Shown here piece after piece: positions 20,639 through 28,225 of a stretch of 56,146 nt of DNA; position 1 is the first letter of the stretch, and the number at the start of each line of letters is the position of its first letter. The notes below the pieces were generated by a model. That model had not been told where the DNA came from. It saw nothing but the letters and a program-made list of their open reading frames with translations, and ran no database searches. The DNA comes from Chitinophagaceae bacterium (GTDB lineage Bacteria > Bacteroidota > Bacteroidia > Chitinophagales > Chitinophagaceae). The translations under genes were made by a program, and so were the position numbers. The stretch lies in assembly GCA_019747705.1 (NCBI GenBank), contig JAIEQM010000021.1, positions 1 to 56,146 on the forward strand, in the 5' to 3' direction.

Positions 20639-22115
20639 GTTTAGTATGACACAAAAACAAACATCTGCTTTTAACAATAAAAAAAATGTATTTAAAAACG
20701 CAGCACTTATTTTTACGCCTGTGAAACTACTAACTGCAATATTTATTCTCTCTGTTTTTATTTTTACTGCAAGTTCCTGCAGAAAAGAAACGATCAACAC
20801 CAGTAATGAAGCCAGGCTGGATATTGGCAGAGACAGTTTGCTGTTTGATACTGTTTTCACCACCGCCGGTTCCATCACCAAATATTTTTTGATTAAGAAT
20901 GATAATAAACAAAAGATCAGCATCAGTAATATTCAGTTGATGGGCGGTACCGCTTCTGCTTTTAAAATGAATGTAGATGGGAGCCAGGGTACACAGTTCA
21001 GCAATATTGAACTGGCGGCCAATGACAGTTTGTATGTGTTTGTTCGGGTGAATGTAAATCCCACTGCCGCCAACCAGCCTTTTGTAATAAAAGACAGTGT
21101 GCGTATTCAATGGAACGGAAACACCCTGCATAAGCAATTAGAAGCATGGGGGCAAAATGCCAACTACATCCGCAGCGCCATCTTCCAGGGAAATTTTACA
21201 TGGACAAAAACAAAACCCTATGTGATTTTAGGCGGAATGATTGTTGACACAAATGCTGTACTTACTATTCAGCCCGGCACACGAATTTATTTAAATGCTG
21301 ACGCACCCTTTATAGTAGATGGTACACTTTTAATAAACGGAACAAAAGTTGACAGTGTTGTATTTAAAAGCAACAGGTTAGATAACCCCTATAAAGATTA
21401 TCCCGGTGCATGGCCCGGCATTTATTTCCGTGGCAGCAGCAAGGATAACCGTTTAACTTATACGTATATTAAAAACGCTTACCAGGGTGTGGTGGCAGAA
21501 AAACCATCAGGCAATATGAACCCTAAAGTAACATTGAATAACTGCTATCTTGATAATATTTATGATATCGCTGTATTTGGTGTTAACTCCAGCATTACCG
21601 CCAATAACTGTTTAATCAGCAATTGCGGCAACAATATTGCCCTTTTGTATGGTGGCACTTATAATTTCACACATTGCACAGCCGCCTCATTTTCCAATTT
21701 ATTTGTGGCGCATAAAAACCCTGTGCTGGTGGCCACCAATTTTGTAAAACAAAACAACCAAATTTTATCAGCACCGCTCAATGCCAATTTTACCAATTGT
21801 ATTTTGTGGGGCGATGAAGGTTTTGTTGACAATGAAGTGGTAACCGATAAGCAGGGTACGGATGCGTTGAACCTTACTTTTAATAATGTGCTCTACCGTG
21901 CCAAAACCGATCCTGCCAATACTGTTTTAAACAATGTGATTAAAAATCAAAACCCGGCTTTTGACAGCGTGGATGCAGGCAGAAGGTTTTACAGTTTTAA
22001 ACTCAGGGCAGGTTCACCCGCCATTAACAAAGGCATTGTTACTTCTCTTACTACAGATATGGAAGGTAAACCAAGAGTGGGTTTGCCGGATTTGGGGTGT
22101 TATGAAAAACAATAA
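20631..22115 (+). CDS. Beta-helix lipoprotein (right-handed parallel beta-helix type)
   Basis: 494 aa from ATG 20631, which overlaps the comF stop; ATG 20646 is an alternative. After a positively charged N-terminus come a hydrophobic stretch and lipobox TASSC. From about residue 160 the protein shows turns of a parallel beta-helix (PGTRIYLNADAPFIVDGTLL, GAWPGIYFRGSS, NNCYLDNIYDIAVFGVNSS, ANNCLISNCGNNI) and a C-terminal LRAGSPAINKG phrase common to bacterial polysaccharide-binding or choice-of-anchor proteins. Likely surface or periplasmic, function unknown; no catalytic motif was recognised. Confidence 0.82.
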   Translation: MIKFSMTQKQTSAFNNKKNVFKNAALIFTPVKLLTAIFILSVFIFTASSCRKETINTSNEARLDIGRDSLLFDTVFTTAGSITKYFLIKNDNKQKISISNIQLMGGTASAFKMNVDGSQGTQFSNIELAANDSLYVFVRVNVNPTAANQPFVIKDSVRIQWNGNTLHKQLEAWGQNANYIRSAIFQGNFTWTKTKPYVILGGMIVDTNAVLTIQPGTRIYLNADAPFIVDGTLLINGTKVDSVVFKSNRLDNPYKDYPGAWPGIYFRGSSKDNRLTYTYIKNAYQGVVAEKPSGNMNPKVTLNNCYLDNIYDIAVFGVNSSITANNCLISNCGNNIALLYGGTYNFTHCTAASFSNLFVAHKNPVLVATNFVKQNNQILSAPLNANFTNCILWGDEGFVDNEVVTDKQGTDALNLTFNNVLYRAKTDPANTVLNNVIKNQNPAFDSVDAGRRFYSFKLRAGSPAINKGIVTSLTTDMEGKPRVGLPDLGCYEKQ

Positions 22116-22123
22116 CTGTTTCT

Positions 22124-22549
22124 ATGCGAACCTTGTTTCTTTTGTTTATCATGATAATTGTTAACGCCTGCAGCGGATGGCAGCACGGTATTAACAGCCG
22201 CATGGTCAATAATTATTATTATTTGGTTACATGGGATAAAAAGGATTTTGGTACAAAACGCCTGGATGTACAAAAACGCTTCCACAGCAATTCTGAGTTT
22301 GCCTGTTTTGTAAACAACAATCCCAAACCAGATTTTATGCTGGAGTACACTGAAACTGATAAATGTGAGGTGATACAATTATATTATGTTGCTAAAGATT
22401 CTGTATTTATCTTTAAACAATGTAAACCAAATCAATTACAGTGTGTTAATTTATCAGAAAGCAGACCTTTAACAAAAGTTGAGCTTAATACTTGGGAAAC
22501 CCTGCAAAAAAGAACCGTAAAAATTAAACGGTCATTAAATGAGCCATAA
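22124..22549 (+). CDS. Hypothetical lipoprotein
   Basis: 141 aa. Signal peptide MRTLFLLFIMIIVNAC with lipobox IVNAC (C16). The rest is mixed alpha/beta with no motif I recognise. Its start is 8 bp after the beta-helix lipoprotein, so the two are probably co-transcribed. Confidence 0.65.
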   Translation: MRTLFLLFIMIIVNACSGWQHGINSRMVNNYYYLVTWDKKDFGTKRLDVQKRFHSNSEFACFVNNNPKPDFMLEYTETDKCEVIQLYYVAKDSVFIFKQCKPNQLQCVNLSESRPLTKVELNTWETLQKRTVKIKRSLNEP

Positions 22550-22659
22550 GAAAATATTCATTTTAATGCCAATCGGTGATGAATATTTTTTATGGCGAAT
22601 AACATAGCTTGCACCGCAAAAAAGCGGGGTGGTAAAAATTTCAAATAAAAAACAAACAC

Positions 22660-23205
22660 ATGAAAATCTTTCTTTTATCGGTAGCCGTATTTGTTTCACT
22701 TTCATTTACAACCAGCAAAGCACCCCTTACCAAATTGCCAAGTGTTCATCAATTTAAAATGGAAGGGCTCGAAGGCGGCACTATTGATTTTAAAAAATAC
22801 AAGGGCAAAAAAATATTGATTGTTAACACCGCCTCCAAGTGTGGTTACACCCCGCAGTATGAAGAGTTGCAGGCCTTGTATGAAAAATATAAAGACAAGC
22901 TGGTGGTAATAGGTGTGCCAGCCAACAACTTTGGCGGACAGGAACCCGGCACCAATGCCGAAATCAAACAATTCTGCAGCGGAACCTATCATGTAACATT
23001 CCCCATGACTGCCAAGGTGAGTGTAAAAGGTGATGACATGTGTGAGCTCTACCAATGGCTCACCAGCAAAGAAAAAAATGGTGTGCTGGATGCAGAAGTG
23101 AAATGGAATTTCAATAAGTTTTTACTAAATGAAAACGGTGAGCTCATTGCTTATTTTCCAAGTAAGGTGAAGCCGATGAGTGAGGAGATAACAAGTAAGT
23201 TGTAA
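22660..23205 (+). CDS. Thioredoxin-type glutathione peroxidase, exported
   Basis: 181 aa with a signal sequence (MKIFLLSVAVFVSLSFTTSKA), so probably periplasmic or anchored. The GPx tetrad is present: peroxidatic C61 (NTASKCGYTPQY), Q94 (NNFGGQEPG), W149 (VKWNFNKF) and the following N. A second cysteine C106 (EIKQFC) sits where thioredoxin-dependent GPx enzymes have the resolving cysteine. The cysteine usually found in FPCNQF is Ala88 here (GVPANNF); it is not required for the two-Cys cycle. The enzyme reduces peroxides. A hairpin terminator follows. Confidence 0.92.
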   Translation: MKIFLLSVAVFVSLSFTTSKAPLTKLPSVHQFKMEGLEGGTIDFKKYKGKKILIVNTASKCGYTPQYEELQALYEKYKDKLVVIGVPANNFGGQEPGTNAEIKQFCSGTYHVTFPMTAKVSVKGDDMCELYQWLTSKEKNGVLDAEVKWNFNKFLLNENGELIAYFPSKVKPMSEEITSKL

Positions 23206-23224
23206 TAGCATAAATTTTTGTTTG

Positions 23225-23253
23225 AAAGCAGAGGCTGTTGCTTCTGCTTTTTT
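23225..23253 (+). terminator. Terminator of the glutathione peroxidase gene
   Basis: AAAGCAGA (23225-23232), ten-base loop, TCTGCTTT (23243-23250), followed by TTT. It lies 20 bp after the stop codon and just before the truncated holB copy. Confidence 0.75.
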
Positions 23254-23264
23254 ATCTCCTTCTC

Positions 23265-23349
23265 TTCCTATCTTCGCCCCTAATGCAATTCTCCCAAATC
23301 ATAGGTCAGCAGCATACCATTGAACAGCTAAAAGAGATGGTGGACAACA
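23265..23349 (+). repeat. Direct repeat copy A (holB promoter and first 22 codons)
   Basis: 85 bp matching 24545-24629 with six mismatches. It spans the -7-like box TATCTTCG, the start codon and 22 codons of holB. Of the mismatches, five lie in the reading frame and all are synonymous; the sixth is just before the ATG. Confidence 0.9.
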
Positions 23350-23411
23350 GAGAAGTTATAAATAAAATAAATTTATTGAAAAAGCTTTTTATTAAAGTAT
23401 TAAAAAAGTAA
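23283..23411 (+). pseudogene. Truncated 5' end of holB
   Basis: Reads MQFSQIIGQQHTIEQLKEMV then DN, identical in protein to the start of the intact holB at 24563, and diverges after codon 22 into REVINKINLLKKLF and a TAA at 23409-23411. It is too short to be a clamp-loader subunit and is best seen as the leftover start of an older holB copy, separated from the rest by the insertion of about 1.2 kb. Confidence 0.85.
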
Positions 23412-23420
23412 AGGGTCCCT

Positions 23421-23957
23421 TTAATTTTTATTTTCCCCCTCTGTTATCTTTTTAATATTTTCCTCTACATAAGATATAAGCTCTTTCCATCGTTTGTCCG
23501 GTTTTAAAGGCAGGAAGAATACTTCATTTTCTAATTTTGGAATATCATAATATGGGGTGCCCTTAACAATTTTAAATAACTGTGCAAAAGCAGAATCATT
23601 ATTTTTTAAAGCTGCATAAGCGCATGCGGCTTTGTATCTATCTTTAACCTTTCCACGATTATTGTTGTTTTTAAATGCGATCTCGAAATATGCTGCCGAG
23701 ATTTCATACTTATTTTTTTGAAAGTATAAATCTGCTAAATTAATAGCTTCCTCGTAAGTACCTCTAAACAACGATATTTTTGAAGTATCATTACCTTTCT
23801 TTTCAATGACTGGATAAATTAAGGTATTTGATGATCTGTTTTTATTGTTTGAGTAATCATCGCTTTGTAAGATTAAAGTTGAGTCCCGATTAAGTTGACA
23901 AAATGATTTAGTCGTAACTAAAACGAAGAGGTGTATATATATTATTAATGTTTTCAT
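23421..23957 (-). CDS. Hypothetical secreted protein with TPR-like helices
   Basis: 178 aa. Signal peptide ending near TTKSFCQ. Residues about 70-130 contain helix pairs resembling TPR (YEEAINLADLYFQKNKYEIS, AACAYAALKNNDSAFAQLF), the repeated A/Y/L pattern and a final KPDKRWKELISYVEENI phrase seen in end-of-group TPR segments. No catalytic residues. It is AT-richer than its neighbours and lies inside the segment bounded by the two holB starts, so it may have been acquired. Confidence 0.65.
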   Translation of the reverse strand: MKTLIIYIHLFVLVTTKSFCQLNRDSTLILQSDDYSNNKNRSSNTLIYPVIEKKGNDTSKISLFRGTYEEAINLADLYFQKNKYEISAAYFEIAFKNNNNRGKVKDRYKAACAYAALKNNDSAFAQLFKIVKGTPYYDIPKLENEVFFLPLKPDKRWKELISYVEENIKKITEGENKN

Positions 23958-24015
23958 AAAAAATCAATTAAAGCAGCGGCTGATTGATTTTGCCGCTGCT
24001 CTTTTAAACAAATAT

Positions 24016-24333
24016 TTAAACGTACCATTCATCAGGGTCTTTCGGACAAATAGTTGTTGTTCCAGCATAATTCCAAACATTCATTTGCACAAGATAGAAA
24101 TCAGAAACATACCTTCCGTAGAAATCTATATATCCCCGATCCTGTATCGCAAACAAATGTAGACACCGGTCACCTGGAATGAAACCCCAAAAATATGTCG
24201 TCTCAATAAGAGTTTTAGGTTTTTTTGTTTTGAGAAGGGGTTGGGGTTGAGTAGTGTAATTTTCAGCATTGCTGCTTAAACTTGTAGTAATAAGAAAAAG
24301 AGCTATTATACATGCTCTAAAAAGATTGTTCAT
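24016..24333 (-). CDS. Hypothetical small secreted protein
   Basis: 105 aa. Signal peptide about residues 1-24 (ending SSNAE). The mature part is about 80 residues with four or five aromatic-rich stretches (FWGFIPGDRCLHLF, YIDFYGRYVSDFYL, WNYAGTTTICP) and two cysteines that could pair. It has no recognised family. It lies upstream of the TPR-like gene on the same strand (58 bp), inside the holB-flanked segment. Confidence 0.55.
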   Translation of the reverse strand: MNNLFRACIIALFLITTSLSSNAENYTTQPQPLLKTKKPKTLIETTYFWGFIPGDRCLHLFAIQDRGYIDFYGRYVSDFYLVQMNVWNYAGTTTICPKDPDEWYV

Positions 24334-24544
24334 TTTTTAATTTTTAAATTAATCTTACCTTCGGAATTTGGTGCCGTGTCAGAATTTTCCACCACTGCTT
24401 TTAAGAGCAGCCAACTCTAAAATTGCAACTATTAGGATTGCAATATAGCCCCCCCAGCAAATAAACAATACTACAAAGCGGGTATTTTTTTGTTTATAAA
24501 CATAAACGCTTAGCACTTATTCTTACAAGCTATAAATCTGCATA

Positions 24545-24629
24545 TTCCTATCTTCGCCCCCAATGCAATTCTCCCAAATCATAGGACAACAGCATACCAT
24601 TGAGCAGTTAAAAGAAATGGTGGACAACA
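24545..24629 (+). repeat. Direct repeat copy B (holB promoter and first 22 codons)
   Basis: Functional partner of copy A (23265-23349), 79 of 85 bases identical. Confidence 0.9.
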
Positions 24630-25747
24630 ACCGCCTCAGCCACGCACTGCTCATGATTGCCAAAGAAGGAGCAGGTGGTTTACCATTGGCTCTTGCCTTC
24701 AGCAATTATGTGGTGAGCCAGAGTGAAAAACAAAAACCTGCTGCTGCACCAGTAATGGGTTTGTTTGGTGAAGAAATTCCACCTGCTGCCACCACATCAA
24801 GCCACGGTGCAGAACTGGCAGCTCAGTACATTCATCCTGATATTCATTATTCCTATCCCGTCATCCCACGCAAGAGCGGCGATAAACCCATCAGCACCGA
24901 TTACATCAGCGAATGGCGGGAGTTCATCAAACAATATCCCTACGGCAATGTGTACGACTGGCTGCAGTTCATCGGTGCAGAAAACAAACAGGGCAATATT
25001 ACTTCAGCAGAATGTGCTGATATCATCCGCAAACTCAACCTCAAAAGTTTTGAAAGTGAATACAAGATTTTAGTGCTTTGGATGCCGGAGTATCTCGGCA
25101 ACGAAGGCAACAAACTGTTGAAGCTGATAGAAGAACCGCCAGCCAACACCCTCTTCATCCTCATTGCAGAAAATGAAAGTTTGGTACTGCCCACCATTGT
25201 GAGCCGCTGCCAAACCATTCGCATACCACCCATTGAAACAAACGAAGTGGCACAGGCACTGCAGCAACGCAGCAAGCTCAGTGCAGAACAGTCCAACCAA
25301 ATTGCAGGCGTAAGCGAAGGCAATTATCGTGAAGCATTGCAACTCATTCAGCATGCTGAAGAAGACTGGCAAAGTTTGTTGCGGGATTGGCTCAACGCTA
25401 TTTTAAAAACAGGACCCGTAGCACAGGTAAAGTGGGTGGACCTTATCAGTGCACAGGGCCGTGAAAAACAAAAACAGTTTCTCCGCTACTTCACGCATTT
25501 GCTGGAGCAGAGCATTCGCCTGCGCACCATGGGTGAAGAAAACTTACCGCTCACCAGTACTGAAAAAGACTTTGCCCACCGCCTCAACAAGCTTTGTGAT
25601 GTGAGCCGCATGCAGGCCATTACGCAGGAGCTCGACAGCGCCGCTTATTATATTGAACGCAACGCCAACGCCAAACTGCTCTTTATGGCGCTCACCATCA
25701 AACTCTATCATATTATTGCCAATGGTACGGTGATTGACGTGAGCTAA
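24563..25747 (+). CDS. holB: DNA polymerase III subunit delta' (HolB)
   Basis: 394 aa. Starts MQFSQIIGQQHTIEQLKEMV with the AAA+ entry of clamp-loader subunits; RLSHALLMIAKEGAG corresponds to the RLHHALLF..G region but lacks a normal P-loop, as is usual for delta'. KILVLWMPEYLGNEGNKLLKLIEEPP is the delta'-typical KLLK-EEPP box, and SRCQTIRIPP the SRC motif (sensor region). The C-terminal helical collar follows. The -7-like box TATCTTCG ends 9 bases before the ATG, so the mRNA leader is very short. In many Bacteroidota holB lies beside the PSP1/RicT gene, as here. Confidence 0.93.
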   Translation: MQFSQIIGQQHTIEQLKEMVDNNRLSHALLMIAKEGAGGLPLALAFSNYVVSQSEKQKPAAAPVMGLFGEEIPPAATTSSHGAELAAQYIHPDIHYSYPVIPRKSGDKPISTDYISEWREFIKQYPYGNVYDWLQFIGAENKQGNITSAECADIIRKLNLKSFESEYKILVLWMPEYLGNEGNKLLKLIEEPPANTLFILIAENESLVLPTIVSRCQTIRIPPIETNEVAQALQQRSKLSAEQSNQIAGVSEGNYREALQLIQHAEEDWQSLLRDWLNAILKTGPVAQVKWVDLISAQGREKQKQFLRYFTHLLEQSIRLRTMGEENLPLTSTEKDFAHRLNKLCDVSRMQAITQELDSAAYYIERNANAKLLFMALTIKLYHIIANGTVIDVS

Positions 25748-25800
25748 GACCTATAAGGTTTGCCGGGCAGAGGTAGCAGCGCTGCAAACCTTATAGGTCT
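25747..25800. repeat. 17-bp perfect inverted repeat after holB
   Basis: AGACCTATAAGGTTTGC (25747-25763) and GCAAACCTTATAGGTCT (25784-25800) around a 20-base loop. It starts in the holB stop codon. It can work as a terminator although no T-tract follows; the size and perfection also fit a dispersed palindromic element. Confidence 0.7.
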
Positions 25801-26116
25801 GTGCTTGGCGCAAATTCCTTATTTTTGAACAATTGCCCCAACACCGAACCGTGCAGAACGAACAGGGCAATAAAAAGACAGAAGAAAAGATTTGTGTAAC
25901 GGGCTTTTGAATCATTAAGCATCTTCTGTTGCGTCGCACTCTTGTACTGCCGTGCTATCTTCAGCACCGCACTTCAACATAGCACTAAACGTTGGGCAAA
26001 AGGCTCAATGGGGAACTGAACGTACAAGGGAGTGACACAACATAAGCCAAATAAACATTCCTCAGCTTGCCACATCATTGCTTTTCTATTTTTTTACTTT
26101 TTACTTTTCAATTAAT
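25801..26116. other. Gap between holB and ricT
   Basis: Contains a perfect -7 box TATTTTTG (25820-25827), a 19-codon GTG frame (25851-25910, VQNEQGNKKTEEKICVTGF) that could be the remnant of a lost gene, and the terminal-inverted-repeat element 25927-26042. No full gene is seen. Confidence 0.4.
25927..26042. mobile_element. MITE-like element with 21-bp terminal inverted repeats
   Basis: Left end (GTTGCGTCGCACTCTTGTAC at 25928-25947) and right end (GTACAAGGGAGTGACACAAC at 26022-26041) are inverted copies with 17 of 21 matching. The element is 116 bp and codes for nothing. The left end occurs identically, 21 bases, at 42372-42392, and a weaker copy lies at 48969-48987. No target-site duplication was identified. 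Confidence 0.55.
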
Positions 26117-27451
26117 ATGAGCTGTACAAGCTGCGGAACAGGTTCACCCAACGGATGCAAAAGCAATGGCGGTTGCAGCAGTGGCGGTTGTAACCGTTTA
26201 AATGTGCACGACTGGCTGGCCAATCTTCCTTTTAGCGACCCCAATAGCGATTGCCGCATTGTAGAAATTTCTTTTAACAACGGAAGCCGTAAAGATTTTT
26301 ACCGCAACAATACTTTACAGCATTTTGAAAAAGGTGATATGGTTACGGTGGAAGGTGTGAGTGGTTTTGATGTGGGCATGGTAAACCTTAGTGGTGAACT
26401 GGTGCGTCTGCAAATGAAAAAGAAAGGTGTAAAAGAAGATAACCCTGAGTTTAAAAAAATCATGCGCCGCTCCAATGATATGGATTTGCAGAAGTGGCGG
26501 GAGAGTAAAGACAGGGAGAAAGCTGCACTCGTTCGCACGAGAGCTATCTTAATTCAGATGAACCTGGATATGAAGCTCATTGAAGTGGAAATTCAGGCTG
26601 ATGGACGCAAAGCAACATTTTATTATACCGCCGAAGACCGTGTTGATTTTCGTGAACTCATTAAAATCCTTGCCGGCGATTTTAAAGTAAAGGTGGAGAT
26701 GAAGCAAATTGGTATCCGCCAGGAAGCAGCAAAAATTGGCGGCATTGGCAGTTGCGGAAGGGAACTTTGCTGCAGCAGTTGGCTCAGCGATTTTAAAAGT
26801 GTAACCACAACCATTGCACGCTATCAAAACCTCACCATCAATCAAACAAAACTCAGCGGACAATGCGGCCGTTTGAAATGCTGTTTGAATTATGAACTGG
26901 ATACGTATTTAGATGCCTTGCAAAACTTTCCCACCAATGCTGAAACACTGGAACTGAGCAGGGGAACAGCTTCTCTTATTAAGAAAGATATTTTTAAAAA
27001 CCTGATGTGGTATGTATTGCCCGACAGTAATAAGCAATACCCTGTGCCTATTGAACGTGTAAAAGAAATTCGTGCCATGAATGCCAAAGGTGTGCGGCCC
27101 GATGAATTGGGAGCCATAGAACTAACACCTGCCAAAGCAGAAGAAAAAGAAATGGCGCATGTGGAACTGGTGGGGCAGATAAGTTTGCAAACATTGGAAC
27201 GTAACAGCCGCAGAAGAAGAGATAAAGAACAGGGGCAGCAACGCAACCAGCAGCAACAAAAACAACAGGGGCAGCAGGGCGGTGGACAGCAAAGAAGACC
27301 GCAACAACAAAGGCAGCAACAAGGTGGCGGTAACCAGCAACAACCTCAGCAGCAGCAGCGGCCACAGCAACAACGCCCGCAACAGAACAGACCTCCGCAA
27401 CAACCGCAGGGTGAACGGAAAAAGATTGAGCCGCCTAAAAAAGATAATTAA
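26117..27451 (+). CDS. ricT: PSP1/RicT (YaaT) family protein with a Cys-rich N-terminus and Q-rich tail
   Basis: 444 aa from ATG 26117 (MSCTSCGTG); the frame is open for 13 more codons upstream, but those are AT-rich and unlike the family. N-terminus CTSCGTGSPNGCKSNGGC is cysteine-rich. The PSP1 domain occupies about residues 45-290 and carries the cluster-ligand segments CGRELCCSSWL and QCGRLKCCLNYE. The last 80 or so residues are a low-complexity Q/R/P/N tail. In Firmicutes RicT joins RicA and RicF in an iron-sulfur complex that steers RNase Y; in Bacteroidota the partner proteins are not known. The gene follows holB and ends at a strong terminator. Confidence 0.9.
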   Translation: MSCTSCGTGSPNGCKSNGGCSSGGCNRLNVHDWLANLPFSDPNSDCRIVEISFNNGSRKDFYRNNTLQHFEKGDMVTVEGVSGFDVGMVNLSGELVRLQMKKKGVKEDNPEFKKIMRRSNDMDLQKWRESKDREKAALVRTRAILIQMNLDMKLIEVEIQADGRKATFYYTAEDRVDFRELIKILAGDFKVKVEMKQIGIRQEAAKIGGIGSCGRELCCSSWLSDFKSVTTTIARYQNLTINQTKLSGQCGRLKCCLNYELDTYLDALQNFPTNAETLELSRGTASLIKKDIFKNLMWYVLPDSNKQYPVPIERVKEIRAMNAKGVRPDELGAIELTPAKAEEKEMAHVELVGQISLQTLERNSRRRRDKEQGQQRNQQQQKQQGQQGGGQQRRPQQQRQQQGGGNQQQPQQQQRPQQQRPQQNRPPQQPQGERKKIEPPKKDN

Positions 27452-27456
27452 AAGAG

Positions 27457-27486
27457 AACCCCAATGATGAGTTGGGGTTTTGTTTT
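27457..27486 (+). terminator. ricT terminator
   Basis: AACCCCAA (27457-27464), loop TGATGAG, TTGGGGTT (27472-27479), then TTGTTTT. It lies 6 bp after the stop. Confidence 0.85.
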
Positions 27487-27506
27487 GTTGGTATCTTACA
27501 CAAGAG

Positions 27507-27538
27507 TTTGCTTATGGCAAACTTTTTTGGTAGCTTTG
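27507..27538 (+). promoter_or_regulatory. higBA promoter
   Basis: TTTG (27507-27510), 20-base spacer, TAGCTTTG (27531-27538): an exact Bacteroidota consensus. The ATG of higB at 27544 is 5 bases after the box, so the RNA would be leaderless or nearly so. Because the promoter lies between ATG candidates, it supports ATG 27544 as the start. Confidence 0.75.
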
Positions 27539-27543
27539 AAACG

Positions 27544-27852
27544 ATGTTTAATATCATCAACCGCAAAATATTGCTTGAATACTGCAAAAAATATCCGCAG
27601 GCAGCAACAGCGCTTAAAGAATGGTATTATGAATTACTTAAAGGTAATTTCAAAAGCTTTAATGAATTGAAAGCTGTTTACGGAAATGCAAGTATTGTAG
27701 CAGATGACAGGGTAGTATTTAATATCATGGGAAATAAATACAGGCTTGTTGTACGGTTTTCATTCTTGTATAAAGCAATTCAAATAAAATGGTTTGGCAC
27801 ACATAAAGAATATGATGCTATCGATGTAACAACTGTTCAAATTAAAAAATAA
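27544..27852 (+). CDS. higB: HigB-type mRNA-interferase toxin
   Basis: 102 aa from ATG 27544 (MFNIINRKILLEYCKKYPQA); an upstream ATG at 27514 falls inside the promoter. HigB_toxin family of the RelE fold: KEWYYELLKGNFKSFNEL, VYGNASIV, then VVFNIMGNKYRLVVRF and the C-terminal IKWFGTHKEYDAID. The toxin cleaves mRNA on the ribosome. The toxin gene precedes the antitoxin by 4 bp, the order typical of higBA. The leaderless promoter fits with tight coupling of the two genes. Confidence 0.9.
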   Translation: MFNIINRKILLEYCKKYPQAATALKEWYYELLKGNFKSFNELKAVYGNASIVADDRVVFNIMGNKYRLVVRFSFLYKAIQIKWFGTHKEYDAIDVTTVQIKK

Positions 27853-27856
27853 ATGT

Positions 27857-28213
27857 ATGGAACTGAGACCAGTTAAAACAAAGAAACAATACAACGAATA
27901 CCTGCAATGGGTGGATGAGCAGTTTGATAAAAAAGTTCAGCCCAACTCACCTGAAGGTGAAAAGCTGCAGGTAGTTTTGATTTTGATTAAAGATTATGAA
28001 GACAAACACTTCCCTGTTCCCATGCCCGACCCTGTTGAGGTAATTAAATTAAAAATGCTTGAGAAAGGGATGAGGAGTAAAGACCTTGTTGGAAAGATAG
28101 GTTCTAAAGGGCATATTTCTGCCATTCTCAGCAAACGCAAATCACTCACTTTACAAACCGCAAGAATACTGCATAAAGAACTTGGCATTCCTGCTGAGGT
28201 ATTGCTTGGTTAA
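27857..28213 (+). CDS. higA: HigA-type antitoxin (XRE family)
   Basis: 118 aa. The N-terminal half (PVKTKKQYNEYLQWVDEQF, PEGEKLQVVLILIKDYEDKH) is the HigA linker that covers the toxin; the helix-turn-helix is in residues about 65-115 (KLKMLEKGMRSKDLVGKIGS, KGHISAILSKRKSLTL). It should neutralise HigB and repress its own promoter at 27507-27538. Confidence 0.9.
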   Translation: MELRPVKTKKQYNEYLQWVDEQFDKKVQPNSPEGEKLQVVLILIKDYEDKHFPVPMPDPVEVIKLKMLEKGMRSKDLVGKIGSKGHISAILSKRKSLTLQTARILHKELGIPAEVLLG

Positions 28214-28225
28214 TATTAATTCATC

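Noticed and set aside
23421..24333. The two cargo genes as a toxin-immunity pair
   Set aside because: Gene order and signal peptides allow the idea, but no toxin fold, cleavage motif or immunity family is visible, so it is not claimed.
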